Shown one piece after another: positions 57,104 through 64,000 of a stretch of DNA of 64,000 bases; within the stretch, counting starts at the first letter, position 1, and the number at the start of each line of letters is the position of its first letter. The notes under the pieces were generated by a model. The model did no database searches. It was not told the DNA's origin and worked only from the letters and a program-made list of their open reading frames with translations. This DNA is from Motiliproteus sp. SC1-56. GTDB lineage: Bacteria > Pseudomonadota > Gammaproteobacteria > Pseudomonadales > Balneatricaceae. Both the position numbers and the translations under genes were made by a program. Location of the stretch: NCBI RefSeq assembly GCF_017309075.1, contig NZ_JAEMGS010000017.1, positions 20,002 through 84,001 of the forward strand. Direction: 5' to 3'.

Positions 57104-58104
57104 CCGAGATCGATCCAATGTTGGGAACGCACTCGGAGTCCGGCCATCAGGAGCTGCCGGGAAAACAGCTGAAAGCGGTACGTGAAGCACGCGGGCTGAG
57201 CGTTCAGGATGTGGCCACCCGTCTCAATATATCTGAGGCTTACGTCAGCGCGCTGGAAGCCACCGACCTCAGCAAGCTGCCCGGTATTGCCTTTGTTAAG
57301 GGATATATGCGGGCGTACGCGCGCTTCGTGGGGCTTTCCGGTGATGAGCTGGTTGCCGAAATCGACAGGATGGTGGGGCGTGAAACCATCGAGCGACCGG
57401 TGACCAGCATCAACAAGGTGGGGCAGCAGGCTAAGTTAAGCGACCCTCTGATCCGGATTTCGGTGGTGCTGTTCGCGGCGGCGTTGATCGCCGCCAGCCT
57501 TTGGTGGTGGCAGGGTCAGTCCCGCGCGCCTGTGGCGACACCTGAGGGAGTGGAGGCACCAGTGGCGCCAGAGTCGGATGCCGCAGCGGCGCAGGAAGCG
57601 GCGTCGGATCCGACCGATATTCAGAGCCGCCTGTCCCAGCGTGAGACTGAATCGACGCCTCCGGAGGTGTCCGAGCCTGAAGCGGCTGATGAGGCTGATG
57701 AGGCGGAGCCGACCTACCTTAGCCCTGAAGAGATTGAACGCCTCAGTAAAGAGCTGGAGGCCGAAGGGGCGGCGGAGCCGGCCAGTGCAGAAACCGCATC
57801 GCAAGCCGCTCCTGAGGCAGCGACCGCAGCTGATACGGCGGAGCGTGCGGCGACAGCGACGGAAGAGAAACGCTTGGTCATGACCTTCACCGACGAGTGC
57901 TGGGTGGCGATCCGTGATCAGGAGGACAACCTTCTCTATGCCAGTAACAAGAAGGCCGGCGAGTCGCTGGAGTTTTTGGTCGAGGAGCCCGCTCGCCTGC
58001 TGGTCGGTCGTGTATCGGCGGTCTCCATGGCGGAGCTGGGCGGTGAGCCGCTCGACCTTCAGTCCGTGGCCCGTCAGAACGTGGCGCGACTGACGCTCGA
58101 TTAA
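57100..58104 (+). CDS. rodZ: RodZ-like cell-shape protein
   Basis: The 334-residue protein has a cytoplasmic helix-turn-helix domain (22-90, [22 protein letters not shown]..), one membrane segment (about 119-137), an acidic Ala/Glu-rich periplasmic linker with low complexity (140-290), and a C-terminal DUF4115 domain ([15 protein letters not shown]..). RodZ links MreB filaments to the wall-building machine. It overlaps pilF. In many relatives ispG comes next; here hisS follows directly. Confidence 0.9.
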   Translation: MTEIDPMLGTHSESGHQELPGKQLKAVREARGLSVQDVATRLNISEAYVSALEATDLSKLPGIAFVKGYMRAYARFVGLSGDELVAEIDRMVGRETIERPVTSINKVGQQAKLSDPLIRISVVLFAAALIAASLWWWQGQSRAPVATPEGVEAPVAPESDAAAAQEAASDPTDIQSRLSQRETESTPPEVSEPEAADEADEAEPTYLSPEEIERLSKELEAEGAAEPASAETASQAAPEAATAADTAERAATATEEKRLVMTFTDECWVAIRDQEDNLLYASNKKAGESLEFLVEEPARLLVGRVSAVSMAELGGEPLDLQSVARQNVARLTLD

Positions 58105-58138
58105 CGCCCGGTGTTCTAAAAGTAGTAGGAATTCAACT

Positions 58139-59413
58139 TTGTCCAAAATCAAAGCCATTCGTGGAATGAATGACATTCTTCCGGAGCAGACGCCGGTCTG
58201 GCGTTATCTGGAAGCAACCGTGGAGTCGGTGCTTGGGCAGTACGCCTACAGCGAAATTCGCTTGCCGGTGGTCGAAAAAACCGACCTTTTCAAGCGCTCC
58301 ATCGGCGAGGTCACCGATATCGTCGAGAAGGAGATGTACACCTTCTTGGACCGTAATGATGAGAGTCTGACCCTGCGCCCGGAAGGGACCGCTGGCTGTG
58401 TGCGGGCGGGGGAGGAGCATGGGCTCCTGTACAACCAGACCCGTCGCCTCTGGTACCGGGGGCCGATGTTCCGCTATGAAAAACCCCAGAAAGGACGTTA
58501 CCGGCAGTTTCACCAGATCGGCGTCGAGACTTTCGGCATGGCGAGTGCAGAGATCGATGCCGAGGTGATCATGGTCTCCGCGCGTCTCTGGCAGGCGCTC
58601 GGGCTGCTGGACTCCGTGACGCTGCAGCTAAACTCCCTGGGTAGCAACGAGGCGCGAGGCCGTTACCGGGAGGCGCTGGTCGCATACTTGGAGCAGCACC
58701 TGGATCGCCTCGATGAGGATTCCCGCCGGCGCTTAGCCAGCAACCCGTTGCGTATATTGGACTCCAAGGACGAGGGAACCCAGGCGGTGCTGGCTGGTGC
58801 GCCCGTGCTTGCCGACTACCTTGATGATGACTCCCGTGCCCACTTCGAGCAGCTCCGCGCGCTTCTGGACGGCGCCGGTATCGATTACGAAATCAACCCG
58901 CGGCTGGTTCGAGGACTCGATTACTACTGTAAAACGGTGTTCGAGTGGGTAACCGACAAGCTGGGTGCCCAGGGCACGGTCTGTGCCGGCGGTCGCTACG
59001 ACGGTTTGGTTAAACAGCTGGGGGGGCGGCCGACCCCCGCGGTGGGCTTTGCCATGGGGATTGAGCGGCTGGTGCTGATGCTGGAAACCCTGGATCTTGT
59101 GCCTGCTCATTTGCGTCAGCCCATGGATATTTACCTGGCGGCCGAGCACAAGGGTATCCAGCACCAGCTGGTGGCTCTGGCAGAGCAGTTGCGCAGCGAA
59201 CTGCCCGGGCTGCGGGTGATGAGCCACTTTGGTGGTCTGAAGAACATCAATAACAAGGCGCGTCAGAGCGGGGCGCCCCTGGTTGCTCTGGTTACTCAAC
59301 CGGAGGAGGGGCTGCGGGTAACCCTCTGGGATGGGGATACGCCGTATCACGGTCTTGAGCCGAAGGCGCTCAAAGAGCACCTGCAGAACTGGCTGAGCGC
59401 CAGCGCCAACTAA
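58139..59413 (+). CDS. hisS: Histidyl-tRNA synthetase
   Basis: The 424-residue class II synthetase has motif 1 around [26 protein letters not shown], motif 2 ([37 protein letters not shown]), the histidine-specific [13 protein letters not shown] and motif 3 (GFAMGIERL). It starts with TTG at 58139; an AGGA lies about nine bases ahead and the next in-frame ATG would remove the conserved start. Confidence 0.97.
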   Translation: MSKIKAIRGMNDILPEQTPVWRYLEATVESVLGQYAYSEIRLPVVEKTDLFKRSIGEVTDIVEKEMYTFLDRNDESLTLRPEGTAGCVRAGEEHGLLYNQTRRLWYRGPMFRYEKPQKGRYRQFHQIGVETFGMASAEIDAEVIMVSARLWQALGLLDSVTLQLNSLGSNEARGRYREALVAYLEQHLDRLDEDSRRRLASNPLRILDSKDEGTQAVLAGAPVLADYLDDDSRAHFEQLRALLDGAGIDYEINPRLVRGLDYYCKTVFEWVTDKLGAQGTVCAGGRYDGLVKQLGGRPTPAVGFAMGIERLVLMLETLDLVPAHLRQPMDIYLAAEHKGIQHQLVALAEQLRSELPGLRVMSHFGGLKNINNKARQSGAPLVALVTQPEEGLRVTLWDGDTPYHGLEPKALKEHLQNWLSASAN

Positions 59414-59441
59414 AACACCTTATTTGATCGAGGAGGCCCCG

Positions 59442-60110
59442 GTGGCTGAATTGCGTACCGAAGAAGAACAAGTTGAAGCGTTGAAAAACTGGTGGCGGGA
59501 GAACGGCCGCTCCACATTGCTGGGGGTTGGGCTCGCGGCACTGGCGGTGTTCGGATGGAAAGCCTGGCAGCAGCATGAGCAGCAGACAATGCAGGCGGGT
59601 GCGATGGCCTATCAGAGCCTGATGACCGCAGCCGCTACACAGCCCGGCGCGCAGTTGGATGGCGAGCGGCGCAAAACCGCGACCCACCTGGCGGGGCAAC
59701 TGAAGGAGGAGCACCAAGACTCTGCCTATGGCCTATATGCCGCGCTCTGGTTGGCCAAAAGTGCGGCCGAGACCGGTAACCTTGACCAAGCCACAGCGGA
59801 ACTCGAGTGGGTGCTCGCCCAAGAGCCCGAAAGCGCCATTGCCGAGGCGGCCCGCTTGCGCCTCGCCCGGTTGAAACTGGCCCAGGGCGACCCTCAGGGT
59901 GCATTGGCCCGCTTGGAAGGGGCCGCTGAAGAGGGGTTCCAGGCAGCGTTTTACGAGATTCAGGGGGATGCTTATCAAGCCCTCGGCGAAGAAGGTAAGG
60001 CCCGTGCTGCCTATGAGAGCGCCCTGGCGGCGTCCGCGAACGGCGGCCATCCGCTGCTCAGCATGAAGCTGGATGACGTGGCGGCCATCGGGGCCCAAGA
60101 TGGGCAGTAG
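59442..60110 (+). CDS. yfgM: YfgM-like ancillary SecYEG translocon subunit
   Basis: The 222-residue protein has a short cytoplasmic N-terminus (RTEEEQVEALKNWWREN), one membrane span (about 26-43) and a periplasmic TPR-like domain, the layout of YfgM. It is thought to work with chaperones such as PpiD near the Sec translocon. The GTG at 59442 has GAGGAGG five bases upstream. It sits between hisS and bamB as in E. coli and overlaps bamB by 11 bases. Confidence 0.9.
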   Translation: MAELRTEEEQVEALKNWWRENGRSTLLGVGLAALAVFGWKAWQQHEQQTMQAGAMAYQSLMTAAATQPGAQLDGERRKTATHLAGQLKEEHQDSAYGLYAALWLAKSAAETGNLDQATAELEWVLAQEPESAIAEAARLRLARLKLAQGDPQGALARLEGAAEEGFQAAFYEIQGDAYQALGEEGKARAAYESALAASANGGHPLLSMKLDDVAAIGAQDGQ

Positions 60111-61251
60111 GTTGCGACTGCTGGCGCTGGCCGCGGCCCTGCTGTTGAGCGGATGCGGTTCGTGGGGCGGGGACGGGGAAATCGAGCCCAGTCCTCTAGT
60201 GGATTTCGAGCCTCAGGCCGAATTTCAAACGCTCTGGTCGGTTAGGATCGATCAAGGGTTGGGGGAAAAATACCATCAGTACCAACCGGCGTTGCTAGGC
60301 AACCGCATTTATGTCGCTAATTACGAGGGCACCCTGACGGCGTTTAACCAGGATAACGGGGAGCGCCTGTGGGAGCGCGAACTCGGACTGCCTGTCAGCG
60401 GTGGGGTCGGAGTCGGTGACGGAAAGATCGCGCTGACCACCTATGACGGGGAGGTTCGCGTATTTCGCGCGCTGGACGGTGCTGAGCTGTGGCAGGCCCG
60501 GTTGAGCAGCGAGGCGCTGGTGCCGGTACAGATCAACCAGGATATCGCGCTGGTGCAGACCATCGATGGCCGGCTGACCGCCTTCGATGCTCAGTCCGGT
60601 GGGCGGCGCTGGCAATACAGCGCCCAGATTCCGAGTCTGACCCTGCGCGGCACCAGTACGCCGTTGCTGACCGACGACACCAGCTATGCCGGCTTTGCCA
60701 ACGGTAAGGTGATTGCATTGAACAATGCGACCGGTGAGCCGCTCTGGGAAAGCCGGGTCGCGATCCCGCAGGGTAAAACCGAGCTGGAGCGGATCGTTGA
60801 TGTCGACGGTCCGTTGATGCTGGATAAGGGCGTGCTCTACGTCACCAGTTACCAGGGGCGTCTGGCGGCACTTTCTGTCCGCGATGGTCGGCAGCTCTGG
60901 GCTGCCGAGGCGTCCAGCTACCAGGGCGTGGGTCTGGGGGACGAGCAACTCTTTTTGAGTACCGCGCAGGACCATGTCCAGGCTTATGGGCGTCGGGGTT
61001 ATGGCCCCTTGTGGGAGCAGGAGGGACTTTATTTCCGCCAGCTCAGCTCCCCCTCGATACTGGACGGTGCGGTAGTGGTCGCTGATTTCGAAGGCTACGT
61101 ACATGCCCTGGCGGCCGAGGATGGCGACTTCCTGGCCCGTACCCGGGTCGACGCCGACGGCGTGCGCGGGCCTTTGTTGGTAGCGAACGACCGGCTCTAT
61201 GTGCTGGGTAATGGGGGCAGACTCTCGGCGTTGACGCTTAAACCCGAGTAA
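60100..61251 (+). CDS. bamB: Outer membrane assembly lipoprotein BamB
   Basis: The 383-residue lipoprotein has a lipobox (LLLSGCG, C19) and an eight-bladed beta-propeller built of PQQ-like repeats (for example LTAFNQDNGERLWERELG and IALNNATGEPLWESRV). BamB scaffolds outer membrane protein insertion with BamA. The ATG at 60100 lies inside the end of yfgM. A terminator follows. Confidence 0.95.
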   Translation: MGSRLRLLALAAALLLSGCGSWGGDGEIEPSPLVDFEPQAEFQTLWSVRIDQGLGEKYHQYQPALLGNRIYVANYEGTLTAFNQDNGERLWERELGLPVSGGVGVGDGKIALTTYDGEVRVFRALDGAELWQARLSSEALVPVQINQDIALVQTIDGRLTAFDAQSGGRRWQYSAQIPSLTLRGTSTPLLTDDTSYAGFANGKVIALNNATGEPLWESRVAIPQGKTELERIVDVDGPLMLDKGVLYVTSYQGRLAALSVRDGRQLWAAEASSYQGVGLGDEQLFLSTAQDHVQAYGRRGYGPLWEQEGLYFRQLSSPSILDGAVVVADFEGYVHALAAEDGDFLARTRVDADGVRGPLLVANDRLYVLGNGGRLSALTLKPE

Positions 61252-61265
61252 CGGCTCCTTGACTG

Positions 61266-61300
61266 ACAGGCGGCCCCATTTGTTGGTGGCTGCCTGTTTT
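61266..61300 (+). terminator. Terminator between bamB and der
   Basis: ACAGGCGGCC and GGCTGCCTGT form a ten-base stem with one G-T pair and a 12-base loop, followed by TTT. It starts 15 bases after the bamB stop. Confidence 0.7.
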
Positions 61301-61331
61301 GCGTTTTTAAAACTCTTTAGGTTGTAATGCC

Positions 61332-62744
61332 ATGAATCCCGTAATAGCCCTGGTGGGGCGTCCCAATGTGGGCAAGTCGACGCTCTTTAACCGCTTGACC
61401 CGCTCGCGCGATGCGCTGGTCGCCGATTTTCCGGGGTTGACCCGTGACCGTAAATACGGCGAGGGGCGCCTGGATGAGCGCGACTTCATCGTCATTGACA
61501 CCGGGGGCATCAGCGGCGACGAAGCGGGTATCGACTCGGCGATGGCCGAGCAATCGCTGTTGGCCATTGAAGAGGCCGACGCGGTGCTTTTTCTGGTTGA
61601 CGGTCGTGCCGGGCTCAATCACGCCGACGAGCTGATCGCTCAGCACCTGCGCCAGAGCGGGAAACCTTATTTTCTAGTGGTCAATAAAATCGATGGCGTG
61701 GACCCGGATGTGGCCATGGCGGACTTTTACGCCCTGGGACTCGCGGTGCCGGTGCCCATTGCTGCGTCCCACGGGCGTGGGGTGCGAAACCTGATCGAGC
61801 AGGTGCTCGACGGGTTTCCCGCGCCGGAGGCGGAAGCCGACGAAGAGAAAGACCAGGGCATCCGCATGGCCGTCATCGGCCGCCCCAATGTTGGTAAGTC
61901 CACCCTGGTCAATCGCATGCTGGGAGAGGACCGGGTGGTGGTGTATGACCAGGCCGGAACCACTCGGGACAGCATCTACATCCCCTACGAGCGTCATGGG
62001 GAGCCTTACACCCTGATCGACACCGCAGGTGTGCGCCGCCGCAAGAATATCAAGGAGGCGGTGGAGAAGTTCTCCATCGTCAAGACCTTGCAGGCGATCA
62101 AGGACGCCCATGTGGTCATCGCCGTGATGGATGCCCGTGAGGGAATCACCGAGCAGGACCTGCACATGTTGGGTTTTGCCCTGGATGCGGGGCGGGCGCT
62201 GGTTATCGCCGTCAACAAGTGGGACGGGATGAACGCGGAGGAGCGAGAAGATGTGCGTCGCCAGTTGCAGCGCCGTCTGGTATTTGCCGATTTTGCTAAC
62301 GTCCACTTTATCTCGGCGCTGCACGGCACGGGGGTCGGTAACCTCTATGAGTCGGTTGACGAGGCCTACGCCAGCGCCATGGGTAAATGGCCGACCAGTC
62401 AGCTCACGCGTTTGCTCGAGGATGTGATCGCAGATCATCAGCCGCCGCTGGTCAACGGCCGGCGCATAAAGTTGCGCTACGCGCACCAGGGCGGCTCCAA
62501 TCCGCCGCTGTTCATCGTCCATGGCAACCAGGTAAACCAGCTGCCAGATGCTTATAAGCGATACCTTCAAAACCGCTTTATTGCCCAGTTGAAAATCAAG
62601 GGAACGCCGGTCCGGTTCGAGTTCCGCTCCGGCAGCAACCCCTTCGAGGGGAAAAAGAATGTGCTGAGCCGGCGCCAAGTGGCGAAGAAAGAGCGGCTGG
62701 TACGCTTTTCCAAGAAGAGCAAGGCCAAGGCGAAAAAACGCTAG
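61332..62744 (+). CDS. der: Ribosome assembly GTPase Der (EngA)
   Basis: The 470-residue protein has two GTPase domains in tandem, each with a [11 protein letters not shown]-loop (near residues 8-17 and 183-192), DTGG or DTAG switch motifs and NKxD (NKID, NKWD), then a KH-like domain and a basic tail ([10 protein letters not shown]). It is needed for 50S subunit maturation. The ATG at 61332 is the family start. Confidence 0.97.
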   Translation: MNPVIALVGRPNVGKSTLFNRLTRSRDALVADFPGLTRDRKYGEGRLDERDFIVIDTGGISGDEAGIDSAMAEQSLLAIEEADAVLFLVDGRAGLNHADELIAQHLRQSGKPYFLVVNKIDGVDPDVAMADFYALGLAVPVPIAASHGRGVRNLIEQVLDGFPAPEAEADEEKDQGIRMAVIGRPNVGKSTLVNRMLGEDRVVVYDQAGTTRDSIYIPYERHGEPYTLIDTAGVRRRKNIKEAVEKFSIVKTLQAIKDAHVVIAVMDAREGITEQDLHMLGFALDAGRALVIAVNKWDGMNAEEREDVRRQLQRRLVFADFANVHFISALHGTGVGNLYESVDEAYASAMGKWPTSQLTRLLEDVIADHQPPLVNGRRIKLRYAHQGGSNPPLFIVHGNQVNQLPDAYKRYLQNRFIAQLKIKGTPVRFEFRSGSNPFEGKKNVLSRRQVAKKERLVRFSKKSKAKAKKR

Positions 62745-62747
62745 GTT

Positions 62748-63638
62748 ATGGGCTTAACGAGTGTGAATAGCCGGCTGCCGGTCGGCGTTTTTGACTCGGG
62801 CGTCGGCGGCCTGACGGTTCTGCGATCCATACATCGCGCACTGCCCGCCGAAAATTTGCTGTATCTCGGGGATACCGCGCGGGTTCCCTATGGCACCAAA
62901 AGCCCGGAGTCGGTCTGTCGTTACGCGCTCCAGGCGTCGCGGGCCCTGGTTGAACAGGGCGTTAAAGCGCTGGTCGTTGCCTGTAATACGGCCTCGGCTG
63001 TGGCCCTGGATGCCTTGCGTCAGGCCTACCCCGGTCTGCCGGTCATTGGAGTGATCGAGCCCGGTGCGCGTGCTGCCTGTGCCGCGACCCGCAGCAAAGG
63101 GGTTGCTGTAATAGCCACGGAGAGCACCATTCTCGGCGGTGCCTACGAACGTGAAGTGGCGGCACTGGACTCGGAAATACAGGTTTACAGTCGTGCCTGC
63201 TCACTCTTTGTCGCCCTGGCGGAAGAAGGTTGGGTGGAGGGGCCTCTGCTTGAGCAGGTGTTGGCCCGTTATCTTGATCCCCTTTTGAAGGTCGACGGCC
63301 TACCGCGTGGTGACATCGACTGCCTGGTTCTCGGCTGTACTCATTTCCCGGTGCTCAATCAGGCCATCGCCAAGGTGGTAGGTGAGGGAGTCACCCTGGT
63401 GGACTCGGCGGACACGACGGCCCAAGCGCTCAAAGAGTACCTGATGGAGAGTTACGGTCCACCGCCGTCTGCGGCGCAGGTGGGAGAGGTCCGCTTTATG
63501 GTCACCGACGGCGCGGCGCGTTTTGCCCGTGTCGCGGCGCAGTTTTTTGGTCGCCCCGTTCGTGCCTCAGATGTGGAGCTGGTGGACCTGTCGATTAGCC
63601 ACGATCCGGTGTTGGCAGCGAAGTTAAAAAATATTTAA
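62748..63638 (+). CDS. murI: Glutamate racemase
   Basis: The 296-residue enzyme has VGVFDSGVGGLTVLR at the start and the two catalytic cysteines C79 (VACNTAS) and C197 (LGCTHFP). It makes D-glutamate for peptidoglycan. It starts three bases after der. Its TAA lies in the A/T-rich stretch immediately upstream of the first rRNA promoter. Confidence 0.95.
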   Translation: MGLTSVNSRLPVGVFDSGVGGLTVLRSIHRALPAENLLYLGDTARVPYGTKSPESVCRYALQASRALVEQGVKALVVACNTASAVALDALRQAYPGLPVIGVIEPGARAACAATRSKGVAVIATESTILGGAYEREVAALDSEIQVYSRACSLFVALAEEGWVEGPLLEQVLARYLDPLLKVDGLPRGDIDCLVLGCTHFPVLNQAIAKVVGEGVTLVDSADTTAQALKEYLMESYGPPPSAAQVGEVRFMVTDGAARFARVAAQFFGRPVRASDVELVDLSISHDPVLAAKLKNI

Positions 63639-63646
63639 AAAAGCCG

Positions 63647-63674
63647 TTGACGGCAGGAAACGGGGCTGTAGAAT
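63647..63674 (+). promoter_or_regulatory. rRNA operon promoter P1
   Basis: TTGACG (63647-63652) and TAGAAT (63669-63674) are 16 bases apart, with a GC-rich discriminator (ACGCCCC) after them. An A/T-rich block (about 63624-63642) immediately upstream looks like an UP element. These are features of strong, growth-rate-controlled rRNA promoters. Confidence 0.82.
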
Positions 63675-63754
63675 ACGCCCCCACGTTGTCGCTGAGGCGG
63701 CACACGAAGCCAGCCGGCAGACAAGTTTTCAAACAAATTTCTCTGCAAAACAAG

Positions 63755-63782
63755 TTGACTTCGAAATCGGTTGAGATAGAAT
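63755..63782 (+). promoter_or_regulatory. rRNA operon promoter P2
   Basis: TTGACT (63755-63760) and TAGAAT (63777-63782), spaced by 16 bases, repeat the P1 design about 108 bases downstream, again with a GC-rich discriminator (CTCGGCCCC). An A-rich stretch lies ahead of it. Confidence 0.85.
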
Positions 63783-63808
63783 CTCGGCCCCGCTTGAGGA
63801 AAGCGGAA

Positions 63809-63822
63809 CGCTCTTTAACAAA
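63809..63822 (+). promoter_or_regulatory. boxA antitermination site of the rRNA leader
   Basis: CGCTCTTTAACAAA matches the rrn boxA core (GCTCTTTAACAA), bound by NusB-S10 for antitermination. The whole span 63639-63985 is the rRNA leader: two promoters, boxA, and no gene. Confidence 0.88.
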
Positions 63823-63985
63823 TCGACCATGCAATTCGTGTGGGCGCTTGCCGGGATAGGTTGTAAAGACTTATCGAAGCAAGTGACTCGTGAATTCATA
63901 GAACTATTCGTACTTACGAACAGTTAAGTATTCCAGTTTTTGCTTTGAGCTAGATTTTAGTCACTTTCGAGTGGCGACAAATTTA

Positions 63986-64000
63986 AACTGAAGAGTTTGA
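63986..64000 (+). rRNA. rrs: 5' end of 16S rRNA, cut by the window edge
   Basis: AACTGAAGAGTTTGA is the conserved 16S start seen in many gammaproteobacteria. Only about 15 bases are inside the window. Promoters and boxA upstream support the call. Confidence 0.88.

Overview
The window reads as a chromosomal segment of a gammaproteobacterium of the Pseudomonas/Marinobacter/Oceanospirillales kind. The basis is gene order: mupP-like, ubiG and yciK lie next to gyrA, which is followed by pheA, hisC, a fused tyrA-aroA, cmk, rpsA, ihfB, lapA, lapB and pyrF. Farther on comes ndk-rlmN-pilF-rodZ-hisS-yfgM-bamB-der. Species cannot be named from the sequence alone. Most of the window is GC-rich; an inner stretch (about 25.7-33.3 kb) is strikingly AT-rich.

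Layout. 1-5.9 kb: housekeeping genes (YitT-type membrane protein, M23 peptidase, xseA, alkB, phhB, purU, CBS protein). 6.2-7.8 kb: two overlapping genes for a DnaT-like and a phage lambda P-like protein, a possible chromosomal helicase-loading pair. 7.8-10.5 kb: a decayed PrsT-like TPR gene with an in-frame stop just after its signal peptide and a frameshift near its end. 10.7-37.6 kb: a large surface-polysaccharide (O-antigen or capsule) locus. 37.8-54.2 kb: H-NS-like gene, rluB, then the conserved gyrA-to-pyrF block and comEA. 54.2-63.6 kb: ndk to murI. 63.6-64.0 kb: tandem rRNA promoters, boxA and the first bases of a 16S rRNA gene.

Polysaccharide locus. ManC supplies GDP-mannose. WecB and WecC make UDP-ManNAcA. 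Ugd and a GlcA 4-epimerase-like enzyme make UDP-GlcA and UDP-GalA. A WbpM-like dehydratase plus a WbpV-like reductase and a WbpL-like initiating transferase point to a D-FucNAc or QuiNAc lipid-linked first sugar. TviB/WbpA-like, WbpB, WbpE and WbpD convert UDP-GlcNAc to UDP-GlcNAc3NAcA. The next enzyme, WbpI, has a nonsense codon at codon 32, so the ManNAc3NAcA branch looks broken. A second module (epimerase/dehydratase, aminotransferase, formyltransferase-like, NodB-like, LpxD-like) probably builds and decorates another amino sugar. Four glycosyltransferases and a Wzx flippase are present; no Wzy polymerase or Wzz regulator is recognisable.

Most noteworthy: a G10 homopolymer inside the AT-rich NodB-like gene (a candidate phase-variation tract), the two broken genes, the DnaT/P-like pair, a formyltransferase-like protein lacking the usual catalytic Asn, and an LpxD paralogue inside a sugar cluster.
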